A stretch of 58,441 bases of DNA from the NCBI GenBank assembly GCA_009841005.1, contig VXMR01000096.1, positions 1-58,441 on the forward strand. Direction: 5' to 3'. Of the stretch, positions 50,405 through 58,441 are shown piece after piece. A model generated the notes under the pieces. It ran no database searches. It saw only the letters and a list, made by a program, of their open reading frames with translations, and was not told where the DNA came from. How positions within the stretch are numbered: position 1 is the stretch's first letter; every line of letters starts with the position of its first letter. This DNA comes from Gemmatimonadales bacterium (GTDB taxonomy: Bacteria > Gemmatimonadota > Gemmatimonadetes > Palauibacterales > Palauibacteraceae). The translations under genes were made by a program, and so were the position numbers.

Positions 50405-51115
50405 TCAGCCGCCCGGCTCCGGCGCGGCGAGCGCCTCGAGCATGATTTCCATGCGGGCGATTTCCGTGGCCTGATCGACGTGGATGTCGGAGGCCAGCTT
50501 GAATACGAAGTCGTCTTGCGCCGCACCATCGGTGGCGAACAACTCCCGAACCATCGTGACGGCGCCCTTGTGGTGCTGGATCATGTACCGGAGGAAGAGG
50601 CGGTCGAAGTCGGGGCCGCGCGCGGCTTCCAGTTCCGCGAGTTGTTCGCGGGTCAGCATCCCGGCCATGAGCATGGCCCCTTCCCCGTGCCCCCGCATGT
50701 CCCCGGTGTCGGGCACGGGGAGGCCGCGGTCGGAGAGCCAGCGGCTCATGATGGCGATCTCATCGGTCTGAGCGTTGATGATCCTCGCGCACAGCGTCCG
50801 GATCGAGGGACTCGCGCCCGCGGCCGGAGCGAAGCCCGCCATCACCAGCGCCTGCGCGTGGTGCGGGATCATGTGCGTCATGAAGCGGATGTCCGCCTCG
50901 TGCGCACCCTCTAGGGCGGCTTCCGCGCGTGCCCGGTAGATCGCCTCGAGTTCCGCCACCCGCGCCGCATCCGGACGAACCGCGTCCGGGCGAGTCGGCG
51001 TCTCGGATGGACGGCCGCCGGACGTCGCGCTCGCACACGCCTGCACGACCGCGAGCAGGCCGAAGAGTGCAACGCGCCTGGCGCGCGTGACGTGCGTTGT
51101 GTGGTGGGTCCTCAT
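50405..51115 (-). CDS. DUF305-family lipoprotein
   Basis: A 236-residue envelope protein with a lipobox signal (VALFGLLAVVQAC). The DUF305 helical repeat appears twice: ADIRFMTHMIPHHAQALVMA and FLRYMIQHHKGAVTMVREL, each carrying the Met/His-rich motif MIPHHxxA and MIQHHxGA, which is likely to bind a metal such as copper. The C-terminal QATEIARMEIMLEAL is also typical. The ATG at 51,115 precedes the signal; it has no clear ribosome-binding site. It heads the pair with the LVIVD lipoprotein. Confidence 0.9.
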   Translation of the reverse strand: MRTHHTTHVTRARRVALFGLLAVVQACASATSGGRPSETPTRPDAVRPDAARVAELEAIYRARAEAALEGAHEADIRFMTHMIPHHAQALVMAGFAPAAGASPSIRTLCARIINAQTDEIAIMSRWLSDRGLPVPDTGDMRGHGEGAMLMAGMLTREQLAELEAARGPDFDRLFLRYMIQHHKGAVTMVRELFATDGAAQDDFVFKLASDIHVDQATEIARMEIMLEALAAPEPGG

Positions 51116-51279
51116 GCTTCGCCGTGTGGTGACGTCCGTTACCGGAGGGCTGTCCCGCATCAAATCTGCCGAACAGGCATACCGAATCAGGCGTACGAAT
51201 ACAATCCCGTACGGTTTCGCGTCACTGGATCGCGGTCGGCTCGCTCCCGTTGGGCGACGAACCGGTGAAAGCTGGCGGT

Positions 51280-51337
51280 CTCCGCGCCCGTCGCGGAGGC
51301 GTAGGGTGCGCTCGAGGCGTCATGTGCATCGCCTCGA
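51280..51337 (-). terminator. Two hairpins downstream of bioY
   Basis: CTCCGCG-cccgt-CGCGGAG (51,280-51,298) and TCGAGGCG/CGCCTCGA with a 10-base loop (51,312-51,337) lie within 80 bases of the bioY stop on the minus strand. Either could end the transcript; neither has a T-tract. The rest of the 241-bp gap to the DUF305 start holds nothing recognised. Confidence 0.5.
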
Positions 51338-51356
51338 TGGGTGGCGGGACGCGAAT

Positions 51357-51935
51357 TCAGCGCCGCCGTCGCGTCGCCACGATCCGGCGGGTCGCCAGGA
51401 AGCAGATGGCCGCCTTCACCACGGCGCCTGCCAGGAACGGCTGCACGCCGACAGCGAAGAGGGCGCCGGGGCCGAGATCGGTGACGACCGAGAGCCAGCC
51501 TGCACCCATGACGAAGATGATCGAGGAGCCGACGACCAGCGCAATCGCGGTGCGCAGGGCGCGTCCGTCGGAGCCCGAGATCCACCCCACCAGCGCCGCG
51601 GCGAGCGGGAAGGCCATCAGGTAGCCGCCGGTCGGACCGAAGATCCAGGGCAGGCCCGCGGCACCCATGGCGAAGACGGGAACGCCGGCGACGCCGAGAC
51701 CGAGGTAGAGCAGCTGGGAACTTGCCCCGGCCACCGGGCCCAGCAGCGCCCCGGCGAGCAGTACGAACAGGGTCTGAAGCGTCATCGGCACCGGCGTGAT
51801 TCCGAGCGGAACCGCCACATGGGCCCCGAGCGCGGTGAGCAGCGCGAACAGCGCCACGGCGAGCGGCATCGTCAAGAGCCGACCGGCGGTCGCCTCGGGT
51901 GCAAGAGGCCACGCTTTCGTATGCGAATCGATCAC
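51357..51935 (-). CDS. bioY: Biotin transporter BioY (ECF S component)
   Basis: A 192-residue integral membrane protein with about six helices. The BioY pattern is clear: FALLTALGAHVAVPLGITPVPMTLQTLFVLLAG (two pieces) near the start, then LLGPVAGASSQLLYLGLGVAGVPVFA, and GPTGGYLMAFPLAAALVGWI. It captures biotin, alone or with an energy-coupling module that is not encoded here. GAGGAG five bases upstream supports the GTG start. It follows the beta-propeller gene by 26 bp. Confidence 0.95.
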   Translation of the reverse strand: MIDSHTKAWPLAPEATAGRLLTMPLAVALFALLTALGAHVAVPLGITPVPMTLQTLFVLLAGALLGPVAGASSQLLYLGLGVAGVPVFAMGAAGLPWIFGPTGGYLMAFPLAAALVGWISGSDGRALRTAIALVVGSSIIFVMGAGWLSVVTDLGPGALFAVGVQPFLAGAVVKAAICFLATRRIVATRRRR

Positions 51936-51961
51936 TCGTACTCCTCTTCAGTTCTTTCCAC

Positions 51962-53167
51962 TTACGGCAAGAAGCGCAGATCGTAGAGCCTCACGTCCTC
52001 CTCGTCGAGCGCGTCGCGCTGGAGGAGTACGAAGCGGCCGGCATCGACGGCCAGCACGCTCGCTTCCGCGGGAAGATCCAGCCATCCCCGCGGCTGTCCG
52101 TCGGGGCCGAGGATGAGCCAGCGGCGGGTCTCCTCGCCGGGGCGGGTCACAAGTCCGATCCAGACCATCTCGTCGGGACCCAGCACGGCCGAGTGGAAGG
52201 CGGGGTGCGTCTCCCGGTAGGGTGCGTTCTCGACAAACTCCATGTACCAGTCTGGGGCGTCCGGACCCCTGCGTGCGACTCGCTCCGCTCTCCATGCCCC
52301 GATTTCTTCGGCCGTCACCGCCCACCCGCCAGCCGACGCGCGGATCCGGCGTGTCAGACTCCCGTCGGCCGCGTGGACGGAGAGGCTCAGCACGTCGGTG
52401 TCGCCGATAAGGGCCCGGTCCCTGAATCCGCGGGCGACGATGTCCCGCCCGAAGGCGGGTTCGGTGCGGGTGAGCCCGCCGCCGGGCATGCCGCCGTAGC
52501 TCCACTCCGTGGCGGGCAGCACGCCCAGCGTGTCCGGCTCGGCCTCAAGATCGGCGAACAGGAGCAGGGGGGTCGTGTCCCGCTTCGTCCCCTCCGGGAG
52601 GAAGTACCGCTGTTGTCCAAGAATCGCGAGCAGGTGCCCGGCGGTATCTCTCGCGAGCGGTTTCAGGCTCACGATGGCGCTCTGCGCGGAGAGAGGTGAC
52701 TGCGTGAGAAATTCCCCGCTCTCCGAGAACTCGTTGAGGCGGGCCAGCCGCGCGTCGTAGGCCAGGAACCCCCCGTCCGTCCCGAGGAGCGTCGTGATCT
52801 CGCTGAACTCGCCCGGTCCCTCGCCCTGCCCGCCAACCCGGGCCGTGAGCGAACCGTCGGCGGAGAAGAGCAGCACCTCGCCCGAACCGGTGTTGGCGAG
52901 CGCGAGGTCGCCGTTCCCGAGGAGGAGGGCATCACCGACCCAGAACAACTCGACCCCGAGATCGCGGGTGGAGAAGACGATGTTCGCGTCCAGCAGGGGT
53001 ACCGACAGCTCCTCCACCCGGCCCAGGGCGATGTTCGTGATGCCCGCGGAATCGGAGACCAGAACCGCGTTCGGGGGCTGATCTTCGGGTTCGGAGTGAG
53101 CGCCGCCGCAGGCGATGGCCGCGCAACTGAGGACTCCGACGGCGAGGAAGCTTCCGCAAGCGCGCAT
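51962..53167 (-). CDS. Lipoprotein with 6-bladed beta-propeller-like repeats
   Basis: A 401-residue exported protein. The signal SFLAVGVLSCAAIAC has a lipobox. The body shows propeller-type repeats: DALLLGNGDLALANTGSGEVLLFSADGSL (two pieces), the GGQGEGPGEF motif common to 6-bladed propeller proteins of this kind, FLAYDARLARLNEFSESG, and a C-terminal block with WLILGPDGQPRGWLDLP. Function unknown. The ATG at 53,167 immediately precedes the signal peptide, and an earlier in-frame ATG at 53,245 is less likely. Confidence 0.78.
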   Translation of the reverse strand: MRACGSFLAVGVLSCAAIACGGAHSEPEDQPPNAVLVSDSAGITNIALGRVEELSVPLLDANIVFSTRDLGVELFWVGDALLLGNGDLALANTGSGEVLLFSADGSLTARVGGQGEGPGEFSEITTLLGTDGGFLAYDARLARLNEFSESGEFLTQSPLSAQSAIVSLKPLARDTAGHLLAILGQQRYFLPEGTKRDTTPLLLFADLEAEPDTLGVLPATEWSYGGMPGGGLTRTEPAFGRDIVARGFRDRALIGDTDVLSLSVHAADGSLTRRIRASAGGWAVTAEEIGAWRAERVARRGPDAPDWYMEFVENAPYRETHPAFHSAVLGPDEMVWIGLVTRPGEETRRWLILGPDGQPRGWLDLPAEASVLAVDAGRFVLLQRDALDEEDVRLYDLRFLP

Positions 53168-53287
53168 GGTTCCCGTCCCGGTTGAGACATCGGTGATGTT
53201 GACCGCTGTCCGCGGCATGGCGGCCTCATTCTTTAGAGGCGCCATGTCGATCGGGGGTTGTATCCGCTGGGCGCTATCCTCTGGGCG

Positions 53288-55144
53288 CTACTCGGAGGCG
53301 GGGACGCCCAGGGCGCGCCGTAGCGCCGCGGCGCCGCCCACGACGGGCAGCGCGATGCGGGTTTCGCCCAGGTCGACGGTGAGGGTCGTGCCGGGGTCGG
53401 GGTGCAGCGTGAAGAACTTGTCGCTGGAGAAGATCATCAATCCGATGCGGGCTCCGGCCGGGATGATCTGGTCGTCGGGCTGAAGCGCGAACTCCAGGTC
53501 GACGAACTCACCCGGCGCGAGCGATGCGCCGGCCCGGGGCGACGCGATGTCCTCGGCGCCCGCGTTGGCGGGGTCGGCCCAACCCTTCGTGATGATGTTG
53601 TCGTTGATTTCCCCGCTCTCGGTCCACGGCAGCGACACCAGCCACACGGACAGGTTGGCCGCGGGCGCATCGGCCGACATCCGCACGCGGACGGTCGCCA
53701 CGCCCGACAGGTGGACGTCCTCGCGCAGTTCCGGCGTCGCGTACAGCAGGCGGTGATTCGACCACTCGCTCGCGGCAAGTTGGTCGCCGGTGAACGCGAA
53801 GTTGTCGACGATCGCGCCGGTCCCGGCGCCCGCATCGTCGAGGGAGAGCGTGCCGGTCCAGTGCCCGTCGCCGCCGGGGCGGAGCGTCACGGCGTCGGCC
53901 TCGGGGTGGGGATAGCTCGGATAGGGCGTGGGCTCCGCGCGGTCGTCTCCCTCCCGCACGATCCACGCCTCCGGGTCTTCCTCCACGCCGTTCTCGACGC
54001 CGACCACGTAGCGGGTGAACCACCGGTTCATGAGTTCGAGCGGGGGCGCCCCGCCGTGCCCGCCCTGGTGGTAGTAGATCTGCAGCGGCACGCCCCGCTC
54101 CCCGAGCGCCATCGCAATGCGGTGGCTGTGCTCGGGCATGACGTTCCAGTCGTTGAAGGCGTGACTCATGAGCGTGGCCGCCCGCACGCCGTCGACGTGG
54201 TTCAGGTAGTCGCGGCCCGCCCAGAAATCGTTGTAGTCGCCCGTGACGCGGTCCAGCCGCGCCGTCATCTCGTCGCGCACGTTCGCGAGGCAGTAGTCGC
54301 GGACCTCCGGGAAGCCGCTGAAGATGAAGTCGAACAGGACGTCGACATCCTCCCCGGGATAGCCGCCCGGCGACCGCACCAGGCCGTTGGAGCGGTAGTA
54401 GTGGTAGTAGGAGGTGTTCGGCGCGATGGGGATGATCGCCTCGAGCCCCTCCACGCCTGTCGTCGCCGCGGCCAGGGGGAGCGTGCCGTTGTAGGAGGTG
54501 CCCGTCATCCCGACCCTTCCGGTCGCCCAGTAGGCCTCGACCTCCTCGTCTCCGTCCACGCTCGTGAAGCCGCGCGTCCGGCCGTTGAGCCAGTCGATCA
54601 CCGCCTTGGGCGCCAGCGACTCGTTCGCGCCGCCCACGGTCGGACACCCCTGCGACTGGCCGGTCCCGGGCGACTGCGAGTGGACGACCGCGAATCCCCG
54701 CGGCACCCACGTCGCCACATGCGAGTTCGAGATCCGCGGCTGGCTCGGAATGTGGCGGATCGTGGCCGGGAACGGGTCGCGCGGCGGAGCTTCGCCGCCC
54801 ACCTCCTGGCGGAGGTCCCAGAAGTGCGCGAAGTCGATGCCGGCGACGCCCGAGTAGTAAGGGCTCGTTTCGTAGATGACCGGCACCCGGAGCCCCTCGC
54901 CGTCGGTCTGCGCCGGGCGCGTCACATCCAGGTGCACCCGGTCCGGCCGGCCGTCGCCGTCGGAGTCGAACCCGGTCTCGACCCACAGTTCATGGCGGAT
55001 CCAGGCGGACGAATCCGCGAAGGCCGCGACGATCTGCGCCTGCCCGTCCTCGATCACGAGTCCGGCCTGCGCGGTGACCGCCGCCGGAAGCAGGACGAAC
55101 GCGAGAAGGGCTGCGGCGGGCGTGGCGAAGCGCGCTGAGATCAT
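53288..55144 (-). CDS. Xaa-Pro dipeptidyl-peptidase (S15 family), secreted
   Basis: A 618-residue serine peptidase removing X-Pro dipeptides. A signal peptide is evident (AAALLAFVLLPAAVTAQ). VHLDVTRPAQTDG and YETSPYYSGV lead into RGFAVVHSQSPGTGQSQGCP. The nucleophile is in VGMTGTSYNGTLPLAAA at Ser217. Asp of the triad is probably in SHAFNDWNV and His in YHQGGHGGAP. The C-terminal jelly-roll domain (PAGARIGLMIFSSDKFF) is present. It fits with the other secreted peptidases of the window in peptide scavenging. Confidence 0.92.
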   Translation of the reverse strand: MISARFATPAAALLAFVLLPAAVTAQAGLVIEDGQAQIVAAFADSSAWIRHELWVETGFDSDGDGRPDRVHLDVTRPAQTDGEGLRVPVIYETSPYYSGVAGIDFAHFWDLRQEVGGEAPPRDPFPATIRHIPSQPRISNSHVATWVPRGFAVVHSQSPGTGQSQGCPTVGGANESLAPKAVIDWLNGRTRGFTSVDGDEEVEAYWATGRVGMTGTSYNGTLPLAAATTGVEGLEAIIPIAPNTSYYHYYRSNGLVRSPGGYPGEDVDVLFDFIFSGFPEVRDYCLANVRDEMTARLDRVTGDYNDFWAGRDYLNHVDGVRAATLMSHAFNDWNVMPEHSHRIAMALGERGVPLQIYYHQGGHGGAPPLELMNRWFTRYVVGVENGVEEDPEAWIVREGDDRAEPTPYPSYPHPEADAVTLRPGGDGHWTGTLSLDDAGAGTGAIVDNFAFTGDQLAASEWSNHRLLYATPELREDVHLSGVATVRVRMSADAPAANLSVWLVSLPWTESGEINDNIITKGWADPANAGAEDIASPRAGASLAPGEFVDLEFALQPDDQIIPAGARIGLMIFSSDKFFTLHPDPGTTLTVDLGETRIALPVVGGAAALRRALGVPASE

Positions 55145-55186
55145 GGGTTCGGTTCCGATCTGTCAGTGGATAGCGGTGCGTGGCTC

Positions 55187-56902
55187 TCAGGGGCGCCGCA
55201 GGGGGCGGCCGGCGAGTTCGCCGGTCACCTCGTCGTCGCGGATCGCGAAGCGGCCGTTCACGAGCACGTGCACGACGCCCTCGGACAACTGGTGCGGGTC
55301 GTCGTACGTCGCGCGGTCCGTGAACCGCTCCGGGTCGATGACCGCGATGTCCGCGACCAGACCTTCGCGGATGTAGCCGCGATCGTCCAGCCGCAGGAAG
55401 TCCGCGGCGAGGCCCGACATGCTCCGGATCGCGAATGGGAGTCCGATCGCACCGTCCCGGTCCACGAAGTCCTTGATCTTCTTCGGGAAACCCCCGTACA
55501 CGCGAGGATGCACGATCTCCGCGCCCGGCGCGGGCGTGGCGCCGTCCGTGCACGTCATCATCCACGGCATCGTCGCGAGGTAGCGCGTGTTCTCGACGTC
55601 GTAGAGGTCGCGGTTCATCACCCACGGGTTGGACCCGGACATGATCTCGCGCACGGCCTCGGGGACGGGCAGCCCTCGCTCAGCCGCCACATCGGCCAGC
55701 GTCTTGCCGTTGAACTCGGGCCTCGCGTCGGCGAACACGATCTGCTCCGGACCGCCGCGGATCTCGAGCATCTCCATCGTCTGCACGTCGAGGACCCGTG
55801 CCGTGTCGGGATGCTGGAAGCGGCGCACCATCTGCTCCGGGCCGCCGGCCTGCGCCCAGCGCGGGATCGTGTAGGCTCGCAGGCTCGACATCGTGGACGT
55901 GTAGACGTGCTGCGCGCCCGCCACTTCGAGGCCTTCCGCGCGCGCCGAGTCGATGATCGCGGCGCCTTCCGAAGCCCGCCCATACAACGCCGCTCCCTGT
56001 GCGTTGAAGTGGCTGAAGATGGTGCGGAGGCCGGACTCCGCCCCGATGTGGATCGCCTCGCGAATCGAATCGTGGTAGCCGATCCCCTGGTACGCCGCGC
56101 CGAGATCCCGGTCGTGCGTGTCGTAGATGGGGGCGTGCTCGCCGCCGATCGGGTACTCCGCCGCGACCCGGCCGAGTCCGATCACCTCGTCGGCCTCCGC
56201 GTAGTACCCGGGCGTGTAGAAGAGTCCGGAGGAGAGCCCGAAGGCGCCGTCCTCCATGCCCTGGCGGACGAGCGCCTTCATCTCGTCGAGTTCTCCCGCG
56301 GTGGGATCGCGGTCGTCCATGCCGATGACGGCCCCGCGGACGGAACCGTGTCCGATGTAGGAGATGATGTTCTTTCCGACGCCGGACGCTTCCAGGTCCG
56401 CGTAGAGCCCGGCGAGATCCGTGCTGCTCGAGCCGTCGACCCCGATGACGCCGGTCGTGATCCCCTGGGTGAGGAATTCGGCCGCCCCGAGCCCGTACGC
56501 CTCGCCAACGCTGATGACCGTGATATGGCTGTGCATGTCGATGAAGCCGGGCGTGAGCAGCAGGCCGTCGAGTGCCAGGGTGTCGCGCAGCACGAGGTCC
56601 GCCGCCGAGGCATCGCCGACGAAGGTGATCCGGTCGCCCTCCACCGCCACATCGGCCACGAAGGACGGGTCACCGGACCCGTCGAGTACGGTCGCGCCGG
56701 TGAACAGCACGCTCGTCGGCGGGATCTCGGCTTCCGCTTCCGGCACATCGTCAGCTGCACAGCCCAGAGTTGCTCCCGCCAGCGCGAGACACGCGATCAC
56801 CGGACGGGCGGGCAGGTGGCGACGCGCCGCCGAGCGGAGCGCGGAGATCCGCCATCGCAGCGGGATCGCGACCGGCATACTCTCAACGCGTTCGCCGTTC
56901 AT
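55187..56902 (-). CDS. N-acyl-D-amino-acid deacylase-like amidohydrolase
   Basis: A 571-residue exported amidohydrolase. The signal and lipobox appear as ACLALAGATLGC (Cys48). VLFTGATVLDGSGDPSFVADVAVEGDRI (two pieces) begins the domain. PGFIDMHSHITV carries the HxH metal motif, and GLGAAEFLTQGITTGVIGVDGSS follows as in D-aminoacylases. GAFGLSSGLFYTPGYYA, FSHFNAQG and LPFAIRSMSGLAADFL are further family blocks. It should release free D-amino acids from N-acyl-D-amino acids or act on related compounds. GGGGAG five bases before the ATG sets the start. It is divergent from rph with a 39-bp gap. Confidence 0.88.
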   Translation of the reverse strand: MNGERVESMPVAIPLRWRISALRSAARRHLPARPVIACLALAGATLGCAADDVPEAEAEIPPTSVLFTGATVLDGSGDPSFVADVAVEGDRITFVGDASAADLVLRDTLALDGLLLTPGFIDMHSHITVISVGEAYGLGAAEFLTQGITTGVIGVDGSSSTDLAGLYADLEASGVGKNIISYIGHGSVRGAVIGMDDRDPTAGELDEMKALVRQGMEDGAFGLSSGLFYTPGYYAEADEVIGLGRVAAEYPIGGEHAPIYDTHDRDLGAAYQGIGYHDSIREAIHIGAESGLRTIFSHFNAQGAALYGRASEGAAIIDSARAEGLEVAGAQHVYTSTMSSLRAYTIPRWAQAGGPEQMVRRFQHPDTARVLDVQTMEMLEIRGGPEQIVFADARPEFNGKTLADVAAERGLPVPEAVREIMSGSNPWVMNRDLYDVENTRYLATMPWMMTCTDGATPAPGAEIVHPRVYGGFPKKIKDFVDRDGAIGLPFAIRSMSGLAADFLRLDDRGYIREGLVADIAVIDPERFTDRATYDDPHQLSEGVVHVLVNGRFAIRDDEVTGELAGRPLRRP

Positions 56903-56941
56903 CGGTTCTCCCCTTTTCGACCCTTCGACCGAGGCTGCCCC

Positions 56942-57649
56942 ATGCCGGCACGTCCACACGGGCGGGCGCTGGACGCCCTCCGACCCACGACCCTGGAGAC
57001 GGGAACCGCCCCCTTCGCCGAGGGATCGTGCACCATCAGGATGGGGATGACGCGCGTGCTTTGCACGGCCTCCATCGACGAGAGCGTCCCACCGTGGCGC
57101 GAGGGCCGCGGCGGCTGGGTCACGGGGGAGTACGCCATGCTGCCCCGAGCCACGGCGGAGCGCACCCGGCGAGAGCGTCGCGGCGCGAGAGGTCGCACGC
57201 AGGAAATCCAGCGCCTCATCGGCCGCTCGCTGCGGGCCGCAGTCGACCTCCGCGCGCTGGGCGAGCGGACGGTGACGGTGGACTGCGACGTCCTCGTCGC
57301 CGACGGCGGCACCCGCACGGCCTCGATCACGGGCGCGTGCGTGGCCCTCGAGATGGCCTTCCAGCACCTTGTCGCCGAAGGCGCGATCGAAGCCAGCCCG
57401 CTCCGCCAGTGGGTCGCCGCGATCAGCGCCGGCATGGTGGACGGCGAGGCGAGGCTCGATCTGGAGTACGTGGAGGACGCCGCGGCCGACGTCGACTTCA
57501 ACTTCGTCCATCTCGAGGACGGACGCCTGGTCGAGGTGCAGGGGACGGCCGAGGGCGCGCCGTTCACGCGCGAAGAACTCGACGAACTCCTCCGCCTGGG
57601 CGAGGCGGGCGCGGGCAAACTGTTCGAGCTACAGAAAGCAGCCCCTTAG
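56942..57649 (+). CDS. rph: Ribonuclease PH
   Basis: A 235-residue phosphorolytic 3'-5' exoribonuclease that trims tRNA 3' ends. Signatures: HGRALDALRPTTLETG at the start, EGSCTIRMGMTRVLCTASID, GWVTGEYAMLPRATAERTRRER (two pieces), GRTQEIQRLIGRSLRAAVDLRALGERT (two pieces), and DCDVLVADGGTRTASITGACVALEMA (two pieces). LDLEYVEDAAADVDFNFV provides the late Asp residues of the active site. All are present and length is normal. The open frame extends far upstream, but homology starts at this ATG. Confidence 0.96.
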   Translation: MPARPHGRALDALRPTTLETGTAPFAEGSCTIRMGMTRVLCTASIDESVPPWREGRGGWVTGEYAMLPRATAERTRRERRGARGRTQEIQRLIGRSLRAAVDLRALGERTVTVDCDVLVADGGTRTASITGACVALEMAFQHLVAEGAIEASPLRQWVAAISAGMVDGEARLDLEYVEDAAADVDFNFVHLEDGRLVEVQGTAEGAPFTREELDELLRLGEAGAGKLFELQKAAP

Positions 57650-57681
57650 CGCGTTCGGGTCGGCCCATACGCGCGACCGGC

Positions 57682-58341
57682 TCAGCGGCGGCTGGCTCGG
57701 ATGAGGCGGTCGAGGAGGGGGTATTCGCGGTCGAGGTAGGTATTGCCCTGGGCGACGATCCGGGTCTGGTCGCCTCGTCGCAGGCCGCCGCCGGAGTCCT
57801 CTCCGTAGCCGGAGTAGAGTGCATCCACGACCTCCATCCCGCTCACGACCTCGCCGAAGGGGGCGAATCCGGTCGAGTCGAGGCGCACGTTGTCCACGAC
57901 GCTGATATACACCTGGGTCGCGCGGGTCCCGGGGTCGGTGAAGGCGAAGGCGATGCGGCCGCGGGTGTTGGAGGCGAGGACGGGATCGTCCGGGATGTAG
58001 GCGTTCATCCACTCGGCGGTGAGGGCGGGGTCGCCGGCCAGCCCCCACTGGACGATGAAGTCGGGGACGACTCGGTGGAAGCGGGCGTCGTCGTAGTAGC
58101 CGGATTCGACGAGGGTGAGGAACCGCTCGGCTCCCAGCGGCGCCCACTCGCGGTGCACGGCGATGACGAACTCGCCCTGGCTCGTCTCGACAACCACTTC
58201 GACCGGGCCGGCCTCGGTCGCGGCTCGGGCAGCGATGGCATCGGCCCCGACGTCGGTGGACGGGACGGGCTCGACGCGCTCGCAGCCCGCCAGGACGACA
58301 GTCGCCGCGACGAAACGCGCGGCGAGCAGGCCGATCTTCAC
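57682..58341 (-). CDS. Cyclophilin-type peptidyl-prolyl isomerase, lipoprotein
   Basis: A 219-residue envelope protein folding catalyst. The signal FVAATVVLAGC ends in a lipobox (Cys20). The cyclophilin domain starts with VEVVVETSQGEFVIAVHREWAPLGAERFLTLVESGYYDDARFHRVVPDFIVQWG (several pieces), which matches the FxNFxxL...Y.. FHRViP.FmiQgG pattern. TRGRIAFAFTDPGTRATQVYISVVDN and FAPFGEVVSGMEVVD complete it. The active-site Arg (FHRV) is present. GTG start, overlapping the end of the upstream S9 peptidase gene by four bases (GTGA). Confidence 0.93.
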   Translation of the reverse strand: MKIGLLAARFVAATVVLAGCERVEPVPSTDVGADAIAARAATEAGPVEVVVETSQGEFVIAVHREWAPLGAERFLTLVESGYYDDARFHRVVPDFIVQWGLAGDPALTAEWMNAYIPDDPVLASNTRGRIAFAFTDPGTRATQVYISVVDNVRLDSTGFAPFGEVVSGMEVVDALYSGYGEDSGGGLRRGDQTRIVAQGNTYLDREYPLLDRLIRASRR

Positions 58342-58441
58342 TTCAGGAACTGCTCGAAGAAGTCGAGCATGTCGAGGAGCATCTGCCGGCGGTTCGCCTT
58401 CCCGTACACGTAGTAGTTCTCGTTCGGGTACGTCTTGTACT
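58338..58441 (-). CDS. C-terminal end of an S9-family serine peptidase (partial)
   Basis: The last 34 codons of a gene entering from the right edge. The peptide includes YPNENYYVYGKANRRQMLLD and MLDFFEQFLK before the stop. This matches the C-terminal helix of dipeptidyl-peptidase IV/prolyl-oligopeptidase-type enzymes, just after the catalytic His region (YPxEnHxxxGxxNR), where the usual His may be Tyr here. The stop overlaps the start of the cyclophilin gene as GTGA. Confidence 0.75.
   Translation of the reverse strand, partial: YKTYPNENYYVYGKANRRQMLLDMLDFFEQFLK

Noticed and set aside
51116-51356. Possible tRNA or small RNA in the 241-bp gap upstream of the DUF305 gene
   Set aside because: Two hairpins fit terminators of bioY, and no cloverleaf or T-loop sequence (GTTCRANNC) was found.
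55166-56941. Long plus-strand extension in front of ribonuclease PH
   Set aside because: The segment is antisense to the D-aminoacylase gene, and the ribonuclease PH family begins at the ATG at 56,942.
1-58441. CRISPR arrays, prophage or insertion sequences
   Set aside because: No spaced direct repeats, cas genes, integrases, transposases or terminal inverted repeats were seen.

Overview
The window is a very GC-rich, densely coded bacterial segment with short gaps and many 4-bp stop/start overlaps. It carries many secreted or lipoprotein peptidases and amidohydrolases, a stand-alone TonB-plug-like lipoprotein and an LVIVD/DUF305 pair. This mix, with sarcosine oxidase and sodium/solute symporters, suggests a heterotrophic marine or host-associated Gram-negative such as Gemmatimonadota. 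That assignment is inference from gene content; no rRNA or marker gene is present. The first ~74 bases are homopolymer-like and look like a contig-end artefact.

Layout. 1-6.2 kb: sarcosine demethylation operon (truncated FAD oxidoreductase, soxB, soxD, and a soxA whose C-terminus is fused to the gamma subunit). 6.2-11 kb: a trans-sulfuration PLP enzyme, a small membrane protein, a Cdd1-type helix-hairpin-helix protein, an alkyltransferase-like DNA repair protein, a carboxylesterase, and a peroxiredoxin-like gene whose catalytic position is an in-frame TGA followed by a bacterial SECIS-like hairpin (a probable selenoprotein). 11-13.5 kb: a FitAB-type toxin-antitoxin pair and a CocE/NonD hydrolase. 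13.5-18.3 kb: a methionine/aspartate-family locus with divergent metX and aspartokinase-asd-metY arms, each preceded by its own SAM-I riboswitch, back to back around a shared promoter region. 18.3-22.2 kb: two sodium/solute symporters, one with its DUF4212 small subunit. 22.2-24 kb: a barrel protein and two antitoxin genes whose toxins are reduced to fragments. 24-28.3 kb: a sulfite/sulfane dehydrogenase pair (cytochrome c plus SoxC-like), a TAT-exported epimerase-like protein and a secreted metallo-beta-lactamase-fold lipoprotein. 28.4-33.9 kb: orphan HigA, nucleotidyltransferase, PPK2, TPR lipoprotein and ATP-dependent PEP carboxykinase. 34-39 kb: polysaccharide deacetylase, prolyl oligopeptidase, VapBC and a serine hydrolase. 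39-44.8 kb: a minus-strand run of two amidohydrolases, msrA, a membrane protein and a cytochrome P450. 44.9-58.4 kb: plug-like lipoprotein, dicarboxylate/glutamate symporter, solitary DNA methyltransferase, cupin, LVIVD and DUF305 proteins, BioY, beta-propeller, S15 peptidase, D-aminoacylase, RNase PH, cyclophilin and the end of an S9 peptidase.

Together the genes suggest a cell that imports and breaks down peptides, amino acids, methylated amines and organic acids. PEP carboxykinase would feed gluconeogenesis and SAM riboswitches would control methionine synthesis. The most noteworthy signals are the probable selenocysteine peroxiredoxin at 10,314-10,976, the paired divergent SAM-I riboswitches at 14.64-14.95 kb, the SoxA-SoxG fusion, and the two toxin-less antitoxin loci at 23.1-24.0 kb. 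The only gap over 300 bases between genes is 14,530-15,051, and the two riboswitches account for most of it. No tRNA, rRNA, CRISPR array or insertion sequence was recognised.
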